From a virus: 23,537 nt of DNA. Of the stretch, positions 18,290-23,537 are shown piece by piece. The translations under genes were made by a program, and so were the position numbers. The notes beneath the pieces are model-generated. The model had not been told where the DNA came from and ran no database searches. It saw only the letters and a program-made list of their open reading frames with translations. The DNA is taken from IMG/VR virus record IMGVR_UViG_3300027770_000262, positions 1-23,537 of that record; one strand, 5' to 3'. How positions within the stretch are numbered: the stretch's first letter is position 1; each line of letters begins with the position of its first letter.

Positions 18290-18829
18290 GTGACTGCTAA
18301 AAGATCTTTTATTATCAACGACCTACCAAAAAAAAGATCAGATGCCATTTCACTTCACTCCGCCTTCTACTACACGGGGATGCCCTGCAAACGGGGGCAT
18401 ATCTCACCCCGCAGAACGTCAGGATCGAAATGCCATAAGTGTCACGCGGAGAATAATGCCCGCACAGCCCGAACGCCCAAAGGAATTATTCGACATCGTG
18501 AGGATGTGAGCCGATGGAGATCAACCCAAAAGGGGAAGATGGCGTGCCGTCAAAAAAGCTCAAATAGGCGAGCCATGAAGCGAAACGCCCTCCCTCAGTG
18601 GGCCAACATAGTGAGGATCAACGAATTCATTGCCCACTGCCCTCCCGGCTTTGATGTTGATCACATCCTCCCCCTAGCGGGCCATTACGTATGCGGCCTT
18701 CATGTCCTTGAGAACCTTCAATACCTTCCCAAAGCTGATAACTGCTCCAAACACAACAAGGTGGATCCCCTCACCCTCCTCCACACTGTATGCCCACTCC
18801 CGGGACACCGTACCTACATGCATATCTGA
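18290..18829 (+). CDS. HNH endonuclease, probably free-standing homing nuclease
   Basis: 179 residues from GTG 18290 (AGGA about 10 bases upstream). The N-terminal zinc part is YYTGMPCKRGHISPRRTSGS, then KCHKCHAENN (C33, H37, C48, C51). A basic middle is followed by GFDVDHILPLAGHYVCGLHV and LENLQYLPKADNCSKHNK: D124-H125, H138, N142 and the closing N/K residues of the HNH motif. This is a typical phage HNH nuclease. Position between terS and an unrelated gene, separate flanking non-coding DNA and a palindrome at its end suggest an inserted homing gene. Confidence 0.85.
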   Translation: MTAKRSFIINDLPKKRSDAISLHSAFYYTGMPCKRGHISPRRTSGSKCHKCHAENNARTARTPKGIIRHREDVSRWRSTQKGKMACRQKSSNRRAMKRNALPQWANIVRINEFIAHCPPGFDVDHILPLAGHYVCGLHVLENLQYLPKADNCSKHNKVDPLTLLHTVCPLPGHRTYMHI

Positions 18830-18836
18830 TATGCAT
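18818..18836. repeat. 19-bp inverted repeat at the end of the HNH gene
   Basis: ATGCATAT, CTG, ATATGCAT: perfect 8-bp arms around 3 bases, spanning the TGA of the HNH gene. No T tract. It may mark an insertion boundary or a transcript end. The following 100 bases hold no gene I can support. Confidence 0.6.
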
Positions 18837-18938
18837 TTATCACATACCTCCTCTAATCTCTTCGGGGTTTCTTCACAATGATTTAAAATTGAGGAAATAT
18901 TTCTCTCTTCACTCATCTCCCCCATCAAGGATTTAAAC

Positions 18939-20234
18939 ATGGTATCTCCCCTAAAGCCTAGCGCCACCCCAAGGGTGAGTATTTTTTCAAAGAATGCTCG
19001 CGCCAAAGTGGATGCCACCATTGCCGCTGCCAAGGCTGCCAAGGCCAAGGTGGGGGAAATCAAGGATAGTGGCGGCGGTACTGCGCCCGCGCCGAGCCGC
19101 TCCATCTCCACCTTTGGCAACAAGGTTGGAACCCCGCGTGGGTATGTAGACAAGGCAGCCCGCGACAAGGTTGACGAGGCGATGCAGCCCGTGGCTGAAA
19201 TCGGCAAGGAACTTCCTTATTTCATTCCCGGCCCCGGAGAAGTTATTGGCGCTGCGCGTCTTGGCGGGAAGGCGATTGAGATTGGTTCTGCCATTGCTCG
19301 TCGCTTCGGTGGAAAAACGGCGGCAAAGATTGCCGAGACAGTCGCTGAGAAGGCGGTTCCCAAGGCTCTGGAGTACAAGCCAGCAGGAACAGATTTTGCC
19401 AAAATCAATGCCCGCCGCGATGCAGTGTCTTCAAAGGTTCTAAGTGGAGGCAAGACAGCGGAAAAAGGTGCCGTGATGACCAAGGGCCGTCAGAAATTGA
19501 TGGACACTTTGGAGAAGTCGCGTCAGGCTGGTGCCAAGGCCCGCAATACATTCCGTAAGGACAGCGGCACACTCTCCTCCCGCGTTGACAAGGCCACCGC
19601 CACCAATCCGTCCACCCCCCGTGATGGCGAGAAGTTCGGGGCCCTTGTCAAGAAGGGCGACAACCTTCCTGCCAAGCAGGGAACCCGGGCCGTGACGCCG
19701 TATAAAGAGGCGTCCAAGGGCGTTACCAAATATAAGGCTCCCGGTGGTGCAGTCGCCAACTTCGCCTCCAAGGTGGGGGATAAGGGCGCGGGCAGCCGTC
19801 TTGGAAGCGCCCTGAAGTATGGCGCTGTTGGTGCTGCCGTTGGCGGTGCTGGATATGGCCTCTATAAGGGTGCCGACAAGCCAAAAGCCGAGCAGGCTTC
19901 TCGCGGAATTACTGGTGGCGACCTCCGAATGACACCCGATGGCCGCTCTCCCATTGGCATCAACCGCTCCAAGCTCACCAAGGATGGTAAAGCTCTATTT
20001 GATAAAAGGCAGGGTCAGACCGCTAAAAAGACCGTCACCGCCAAGGCTCCGGGCAAGGCCACCAACAAGTCTCGGGCGGCACCCAAGAAGATGAATGCTT
20101 TTGAGCAGATGAAGCAGCGTCAGTATGAGAAGGAGGGTGGCTCTAGGGGCCCGATGACTTCTTCCGGTGCCAAGGCTCAGGTGCAGAAAGAACGCGCCTA
20201 TAAGTTTAAGGATTTGTTTGGCAAAAAGAAATAA
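18939..20234 (+). CDS. Basic Lys/Ala-rich hypothetical protein, possible virion-internal protein
   Basis: 431 residues; AAGGAT lies 7 bases before ATG 18939. The composition is dominated by Lys, Ala and Gly with low complexity (AKVDATIAAAKAAKAKVGEI; KTVTAKAPGKATNKSRAAPK). Hydrophobic segments are ELPYFIPGPGEVIGAARLGG and KYGAVGAAVGGAGYGLYKGA, the second able to span a membrane. The end is KERAYKFKDLFGKKK. No family is recognised. A basic, partly membrane-active protein in the packaging/late region could be an internal or ejected virion protein or a DNA-condensing protein. It is isolated, with its own terminator, so it is likely strongly expressed. Confidence 0.75.
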   Translation: MVSPLKPSATPRVSIFSKNARAKVDATIAAAKAAKAKVGEIKDSGGGTAPAPSRSISTFGNKVGTPRGYVDKAARDKVDEAMQPVAEIGKELPYFIPGPGEVIGAARLGGKAIEIGSAIARRFGGKTAAKIAETVAEKAVPKALEYKPAGTDFAKINARRDAVSSKVLSGGKTAEKGAVMTKGRQKLMDTLEKSRQAGAKARNTFRKDSGTLSSRVDKATATNPSTPRDGEKFGALVKKGDNLPAKQGTRAVTPYKEASKGVTKYKAPGGAVANFASKVGDKGAGSRLGSALKYGAVGAAVGGAGYGLYKGADKPKAEQASRGITGGDLRMTPDGRSPIGINRSKLTKDGKALFDKRQGQTAKKTVTAKAPGKATNKSRAAPKKMNAFEQMKQRQYEKEGGSRGPMTSSGAKAQVQKERAYKFKDLFGKKK

Positions 20235-20257
20235 TTCATTTTGCGGCACAATTAAAG

Positions 20258-20281
20258 GGGGAGATTTTCTCCCCTTTTTTT
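20258..20281 (+). terminator. Rho-independent terminator
   Basis: GGGGAGA/TCTCCCC (20258-20264 with 20268-20274), 7-bp stem, TTT loop, then seven T (20275-20281), 24 bases after the stop of the basic protein. Confidence 0.9.
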
Positions 20282-20282
20282 A

Positions 20283-20309
20283 TTGACTAATGCCCCGAAA
20301 ATATTTAAT
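20283..20309 (+). promoter_or_regulatory. Candidate promoter for the lysis/late operon
   Basis: TTGACT (20283-20288) and TTTAAT (20304-20309) each match five of six sigma70 consensus bases, with a short 15-base spacer. It follows the terminator directly. The predicted start, about 20316, leaves almost no leader before ATG 20319. Confidence 0.5.
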
Positions 20310-20318
20310 TAACGCTCA

Positions 20319-20486
20319 ATGACCCACCCACTCGACGAAGCCGCACAGCGCGCAGCCCGTAAGATGAAGATCCTTCTCCAGCACAAAGTGCTTGAGCTTC
20401 TCCTCCATGACATGGTGGCGGTGCAGGGGCTTTCCTCCACCAGAGATATTTTGCTCTGGTGGCACAAACGTCTCGACGAATTTTAA
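20319..20486 (+). CDS. 55-residue hypothetical protein
   Basis: MTHPLDEAAQRAARKMKILL, QHKVLELLLHDMVAVQGLSS, TRDILLWWHKRLDEF: helical and amphipathic, with a paired Trp near the end. No Shine-Dalgarno precedes ATG 20319, but the predicted promoter sits so close that leaderless translation is likely. It lies just before the lysozyme gene, so a lysis-associated role is possible, but there is no clear transmembrane helix of holin type. No family is recognised. Confidence 0.55.
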   Translation: MTHPLDEAAQRAARKMKILLQHKVLELLLHDMVAVQGLSSTRDILLWWHKRLDEF

Positions 20487-20503
20487 CAACGATGGAGAAG
20501 TGG

Positions 20504-20995
20504 ATGAAAAAGCACTTAGGAGTGCTTGCGCTATTGCTTTGCTCGACCATTCTAATGGGCATGGGCAGTCAATCCGTACAGAATATTGTTCGGGCAGAGG
20601 CAGCAAGGCAGGGTGTGCCGGTTGGATTGGCACTAGCAGTGGCCAAGCATGAAAGCGGGTTTAAATGTAATTTGATTGGAAGGGCGGGGGAACGCGGCGT
20701 GATGCAGATCAAGCCCTCCACCGCCCGTGGGATTGGATATAGGGGGTCTGCTTCCGGTCTATCAAATTGCGCCACCGGCATTCATTGGGGCATGATATAT
20801 TTGAGGATGGCCTACAGGAAGGCTAGAGGCAACACCTACCTTACTGCAATCCTATATAATGGCGGTCTTGGATCCAAAAAAACACGGAGTAGTTATGCCG
20901 AAGCCCTCCACAAAAAAACCCACGTTAAGGCAACGCGGAAAGCAACCAAAAGAATTATTGGAATCCATGATTTTGGGCGTGACAGAGGAAGGTGA
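20504..20995 (+). CDS. SLT-type lytic transglycosylase/lysozyme
   Basis: 163 residues from ATG 20504 (GGAGAAG just upstream). ATG 20492 is in frame. The N-terminus MKKHLGVLALLLCSTILMGM is a signal peptide or anchor. The SLT (goose-lysozyme-like) core is RQGVPVGLALAVAKHESGFK (catalytic E50), GRAGERGVMQIKPSTARGIG, CATGIHWGMIYLRMAY and AILYNGG (118-121), all diagnostic. The enzyme cleaves the MurNAc-GlcNAc bond of peptidoglycan in the periplasm; it may act in lysis or as a virion-associated entry enzyme. The basic C-terminus (KKTHVKATRKATKRII) overlaps the next gene by 101 bases. Confidence 0.85.
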   Translation: MKKHLGVLALLLCSTILMGMGSQSVQNIVRAEAARQGVPVGLALAVAKHESGFKCNLIGRAGERGVMQIKPSTARGIGYRGSASGLSNCATGIHWGMIYLRMAYRKARGNTYLTAILYNGGLGSKKTRSSYAEALHKKTHVKATRKATKRIIGIHDFGRDRGR

Positions 20996-21113
20996 ATGTG
21001 TTTATATTCACACGTTCGACGATGATATTCAGGCCCTAGAATTTATGGAAACGGCAGCCGCAGGACTAAGGGCTGAAATTCTTAGTTCAATGTTTAAGAG
21101 GTCGGTAAATTGA
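20895..21113 (+). CDS. Small hypothetical protein overlapping lysozyme
   Basis: 72 residues from ATG 20895, with GGAG 5 bases upstream. A basic N-terminus (MPKPSTKKPTLRQRGKQPKE) precedes LLESMILGVTEEGECVYIHT, FDDDIQALEFMETAAAGLRA. The strand EGECVYIHT followed by a helix looks folded. Its TGA overlaps the TTG of the next gene. No recognised family. Confidence 0.65.
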   Translation: MPKPSTKKPTLRQRGKQPKELLESMILGVTEEGECVYIHTFDDDIQALEFMETAAAGLRAEILSSMFKRSVN

Positions 21114-21367
21114 AAGAAGTGGATACCGAAGACAACTTTGCCTACTGGCTTGCGAGGGCCAAGAAGGGTGGCAAGGTTGTTTATTTTGATGGATTTCTGA
21201 TGTATGAACGTCAGAAATGTGTGATGGCGGGGTTTGATAAAACTGAATTCCCGCAGAAAATTAAAACTGCAATGGCAGCATGGAGAGCATATCTTGAAGG
21301 CAAGCTGGTCTTGGTCCAGAGGAAACGCGACAATGGCGAATATGAATACATCGCAATCAAGAGCTAG
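21110..21367 (+). CDS. Conserved small phage protein (FAYWLxxAxxGGxVxYxxGxL family)
   Basis: 85 residues from TTG 21110, overlapping the previous stop, with AGAGG about 9 bases upstream. DNFAYWLARAKKGGKVVYFD, GFLMYERQK..., and a strand end GKLVLVQRKRDNGEYEYIAI. This family is common near phage lysis and terminase genes and is all-beta in appearance. Function is unknown. The TTG start is required by the frame; no ATG precedes FAYWL. Confidence 0.75.
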   Translation: MKEVDTEDNFAYWLARAKKGGKVVYFDGFLMYERQKCVMAGFDKTEFPQKIKTAMAAWRAYLEGKLVLVQRKRDNGEYEYIAIKS

Positions 21368-21542
21368 GGTCATTGAAACCCGGTATGTGTGGGGGCCCAC
21401 CGTTGAGTCATGCATGAATAAGGCGCAAGCCATGTGCCAATATTGGGCGTGGCGTATCGAAGGAAACCCGGCACCAATGACTTGGGCTGGGCAGCAGGGA
21501 ACTGGGGTAGCAATTAGCAGGGAAAACGATGGCGGTTGGTGA
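21333..21542 (+). CDS. Small hypothetical phage protein
   Basis: 69 residues from ATG 21333 (GAGG about 10 bases upstream; ATG 21342 possible). RARVIETRYVWGPTVESCMN, KAQAMCQYWAWRIEGNPAPM, TWAGQQGTGVAISRENDGGW: aromatic-rich with two Cys. Overlaps both neighbours in other frames (35 and 14 bases), in keeping with the compact arrangement here. No recognised family. Confidence 0.55.
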   Translation: MANMNTSQSRARVIETRYVWGPTVESCMNKAQAMCQYWAWRIEGNPAPMTWAGQQGTGVAISRENDGGW

Positions 21543-22377
21543 AATTCTAATTGATGTGGCGGGCCTCAAGGGGAAAAGCATTATGATTGCAACCCCGATG
21601 TATGGCGGCATGGGCGGCACAATGTATATGTCAAGCCTTCTTAGGCTTCAGGCCGAGTGCTTTAAGCTTGGCATTGGGTTTGAACACTGCTTTATGATGA
21701 ATGAAAGCCTGATTGATCGCGCAAGAAATGGGTTGGTTGATCAGTTCTTAACCAAAAGCAACGCTGATTTCATGCTCTTTATTGATGCAGATATCCAATT
21801 TCGCTACGAAGATATCCTTGCCATGATGCATTATGACAAGGAGGTTATTTGTGCCCCATACCCAAAGAAGCACATTAGCTGGCCAACAATTATAGAGGCA
21901 ATCAAGCACGGGATCACCGACATCCCCACCCTTGAAAAGCTTGTGGGCGAATATGTGTTTACAATGCTTGAGCCAGAAACAAAAATTAAGGAAATTGTGA
22001 AGGTGAGCGAGGCAGGAACGGGCCTGATGCTCATCAAGAGGTCTGTGTTTGCCAAAATGCAGGAGGCATTTCCAGAAAACAACTATATTTCAGATGCTTC
22101 TCAGGATTTGGCAAACAAAATAGAGCATAAAATGCATGCTTTCTTCAAGACGGGTATCTCTGATGGGAGATATTTGTCGGAAGACTACTATTTCTGCCAT
22201 AAGTGGAGAGAGATTGGTGGAGATGTGTGGTTGTTTCCTTGGGCAATCACCTCCCACTTTGGCTCCTACCCATTTCAGGGGTCGTTGGGCACATTCATCG
22301 ACACCGCCCGCCTGTTTCAGGAGGAGGAAAAGAAGAAGGAAGAGAAGAAAAAGGGAAAAAACAATGAAAAGCCTTGA
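21529..22377 (+). CDS. Phage glycosyltransferase-like protein (GT-A fold)
   Basis: 282 residues. IMIATPMYGGMGGTMYMSSL, LIDRARNGLVDQFL, then FMLFIDADIQFRYEDILAMM with the D-A-D metal/sugar-nucleotide site (86-88), EVICAPYPKKHISWPTI, GTGLMLIKRSVF, and SEDYYFCHKWREIGGDVWLF with SHFGSYPFQGSL. This is the family annotated as glycosyltransferase next to large terminase genes in many phages. Its acceptor is unknown; capsid, tail or DNA modification are all conceivable. The C-terminal Glu/Lys tract (EEEKKKEEKKKGKNN) is low complexity and includes the next gene's ribosome site. Confidence 0.8.
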   Translation: MAVGEILIDVAGLKGKSIMIATPMYGGMGGTMYMSSLLRLQAECFKLGIGFEHCFMMNESLIDRARNGLVDQFLTKSNADFMLFIDADIQFRYEDILAMMHYDKEVICAPYPKKHISWPTIIEAIKHGITDIPTLEKLVGEYVFTMLEPETKIKEIVKVSEAGTGLMLIKRSVFAKMQEAFPENNYISDASQDLANKIEHKMHAFFKTGISDGRYLSEDYYFCHKWREIGGDVWLFPWAITSHFGSYPFQGSLGTFIDTARLFQEEEKKKEEKKKGKNNEKP

Positions 22378-22861
22378 AACTCTCATGTCTGAACAGCTTG
22401 ATGGCAAGTTCTTTTGGGAGCACACCGTCACTGATGAAACCACCACGTCTAAAAATGTGTTGGAAATCAGGAGGGGGCAAAAAAAGTTTGCAGGAAATGC
22501 CTCCTCTGTAACCTCCCGCAATAAAATCCCGCATATTGAAAGAAAGATTGAAGCCCAGCAGCAAAAAATCCTCCTCAAGAAAGAGCAGGAATTTCTAAAG
22601 CCCGTGATAAGTGCGGTGGCCGCCGCTCATAACATCTCAGTGGTTGATCTGCTTGGAAAGTCAACATCCCCCCTCTTCACAAAAGCCAAGCAGCACTTTT
22701 ACTGGGCTATGTTTAAATACAACCCATCTTTGGGTGTTCGTGAAGCCGGGATCATCTTGGGAAAGTGCCGCACAACAATCCGATACGGGCGTCTCATGTT
22801 CAATAAAAAGCAGGATTTCGCCAAGGTGGTTGAGGTGGAGAAGTTGTTGGGGATATTATAA
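22364..22861 (+). CDS. Protein with DnaA domain IV-like DNA-binding region
   Basis: 165 residues from ATG 22364 (AAGGGA 8 bases upstream), overlapping the glycosyltransferase by 14 bases. Residues 77-147 read FLKPVISAVAAAHNISVVDL, LGKSTSPLFTKAKQHFYWAM, then LGVREAGIILGKCRTTIRYG. The order (helix, IxxxDLLGKSxxxxxxxARQ-like helix, SLxxxGxxLGxxxxTIxxG) follows the C-terminal DnaA/TrpR-type helix-turn-helix that reads DnaA boxes, with Lys for Arg and a CRTT turn in place of DHTT. There is no ATPase domain. It is probably a DNA-binding regulator or origin/packaging factor placed directly before terL. Confidence 0.7.
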   Translation: MKSLETLMSEQLDGKFFWEHTVTDETTTSKNVLEIRRGQKKFAGNASSVTSRNKIPHIERKIEAQQQKILLKKEQEFLKPVISAVAAAHNISVVDLLGKSTSPLFTKAKQHFYWAMFKYNPSLGVREAGIILGKCRTTIRYGRLMFNKKQDFAKVVEVEKLLGIL

Positions 22862-22864
22862 AAA

Positions 22865-22938
22865 GCCCGCTTGGTGAAGTGGCATCACGGCTGTTTTGTA
22901 ATCAGCAATCGAGAGTTTGATTCTTTCAGCGGGCACCA
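22865..22938 (+). tRNA. tRNA-Thr (anticodon UGU) with encoded CCA
   Basis: Folds by eye into a full cloverleaf of 74 bases. Acceptor GCCCGCT/AGCGGGC; D arm GTGA/TCAC with loop AGTGGCA; anticodon stem GCTGT/TCAGC with loop TTTGTAA (anticodon TGT, positions 34-36); variable AATC; T arm GAGAG/CTTTC with loop TTTGATT; then ACCA. One mismatch closes the anticodon loop (T31-T39). It begins 3 bases after the preceding stop and ends 12 bases before terL, so it lies within one transcription unit. Confidence 0.9.
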
Positions 22939-22950
22939 TATACTGTGTTG

Positions 22951-23537
22951 ATGAATTACGCAGAAATCATAAACAAAATCCCAGAAGCAGAGAAGCCGGA
23001 AATCCTCCGGCTTCTTCGTGCTTTGGATGAAGCCAAGCGGGTGGAGGCTTCCCGGGAGCATTATCTCCCCTTTGTGAAAGAGATGTGGCCGGGGTTTATT
23101 GATGGTCGGCACCATAAAATTATGGCTGAAGCCTTTGAGCGTGTGGCTAAGGGAACCCTGAAGCGTCTTATCATTAATATGCCGCCCCGCCACACTAAGT
23201 CTGAATTTGCCTCATATCTTCTTCCGGCTTGGTTTTTGGGCAAGTACCCAAACAAGAAAATCATCCAGACTGCCCACACCGCCGAACTGGCAGTGGGATT
23301 TGGCAGGAAAGTTAGGAATCTTGTGGGGAGCCCAGATTATCAGAAGATATTCCCCGGAGTGGGCCTTCAATCCGATTCTAAGGCCGCTGGGCGGTGGTCC
23401 ACTAATAAGGGCGGGGAATACTTCGCCATTGGTGTGGGGGGCGCTGTGACCGGCAAGGGTGCCGACCTATTGATCATTGACGATCCACATTCCGAACAGG
23501 AGGCTATGGTTGGGCAATTTGACATGTCTGTGTATGA
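22951..23537 (+). CDS. terL: Terminase large subunit, 5' part
   Basis: The frame is open for 195 codons from ATG 22951 to the window edge. The ATPase motifs are present: LIINMPPRHTKSEFASYLLP (Walker A-like, 77-85), IIQTAHTAELAVGFGRKVRN (the adenine-binding and motif Ia region), and GKGADLLIIDDPHSEQEA (Walker B 173-179). This is the PPRxxKS type of tailed-phage packaging motor. The C-terminal RNase H-like nuclease lies outside the window. No Shine-Dalgarno is evident before the ATG; 12 bases after the tRNA leave little room, so initiation may depend on tRNA processing. Confidence 0.9.
   Translation, partial: MNYAEIINKIPEAEKPEILRLLRALDEAKRVEASREHYLPFVKEMWPGFIDGRHHKIMAEAFERVAKGTLKRLIINMPPRHTKSEFASYLLPAWFLGKYPNKKIIQTAHTAELAVGFGRKVRNLVGSPDYQKIFPGVGLQSDSKAAGRWSTNKGGEYFAIGVGGAVTGKGADLLIIDDPHSEQEAMVGQFDMSVY

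Noticed and set aside
18674-19207. 177-codon minus-strand ORF across the HNH gene end and the basic protein start
   Set aside because: Antisense to two supported genes; Ala/Leu-rich composition typical of antisense frames.
1-23537. CRISPR array
   Set aside because: No regularly spaced direct repeats were seen; the GTGTAAACG copies are irregularly spaced and on both strands.

Overview
This window is a 23.5 kb piece of a tailed double-stranded DNA phage (Caudoviricetes). The evidence is a terminase small subunit, the start of a terminase large subunit, an SLT-type lysozyme, an ERF recombinase, a RusA resolvase, a T7-gp4-like primase-helicase, and long runs of very small genes joined by ATGA or TGATG stop/start overlaps. 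No integrase, repressor, capsid or tail gene is visible. The host cannot be named. Strong Shine-Dalgarno sequences (AGGAGG, GGAGAAC) and sigma70-like promoters fit a Gram-negative host, probably a proteobacterium, but that is inference.

Layout. (1) 1-6560, minus strand: one dense operon read leftward. It starts with a recombination group (RecB/Cas4-like nuclease, ERF annealing protein, a small protein with an SSB-like tail), then a secreted mini-protein, a methyltransferase-like protein, two further nucleases (PD-(D/E)XK and HNH), a run of small phage proteins, and a MESH1/SpoT-type HD hydrolase. A good promoter abuts the first ATG, so that mRNA is predicted to be leaderless. (2) 6575-10882, plus strand: RusA, HNH, primase-helicase and small accessory genes, closed by a strong terminator at 10972-10999. 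(3) 10998-16596, minus strand: a second leftward operon. Its first half is a SprT-like metallopeptidase, a MoxR-like AAA+ ATPase and a VWA-like protein; its second half is many small hypothetical genes. Nearly every non-coding gap in it carries a hairpin. (4) About 16597-17497: a hairpin-rich non-coding region between divergent operons, followed by an AT-rich stretch. It is the best candidate for a control region, structured leader or origin. (5) 17498 to the end, plus strand: small terminase, a probable homing HNH nuclease, a Lys/Ala-rich basic protein with its own terminator, lysozyme, glycosyltransferase-like protein, a protein with a DnaA-domain-IV-like fold, a tRNA-Thr(UGU), and the large terminase, which runs off the edge.

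How the parts fit. Region 1 and the first genes of region 2 form a recombination-dependent replication and repair set: exonuclease, annealase, SSB-like protein, resolvase and primase-helicase. Region 5 begins the packaging, lysis and late genes. The least explained parts are the MoxR/VWA/SprT cassette, the 9-mer GTGTAAACG (found ten times where about 0.2 is expected), the structured region at 16.6-17.1 kb, and an ERF gene whose C-terminal domain lies in the +1 frame. Several starts here use TTG, GTG or probably CTG, and several real genes are shorter than 60 codons.
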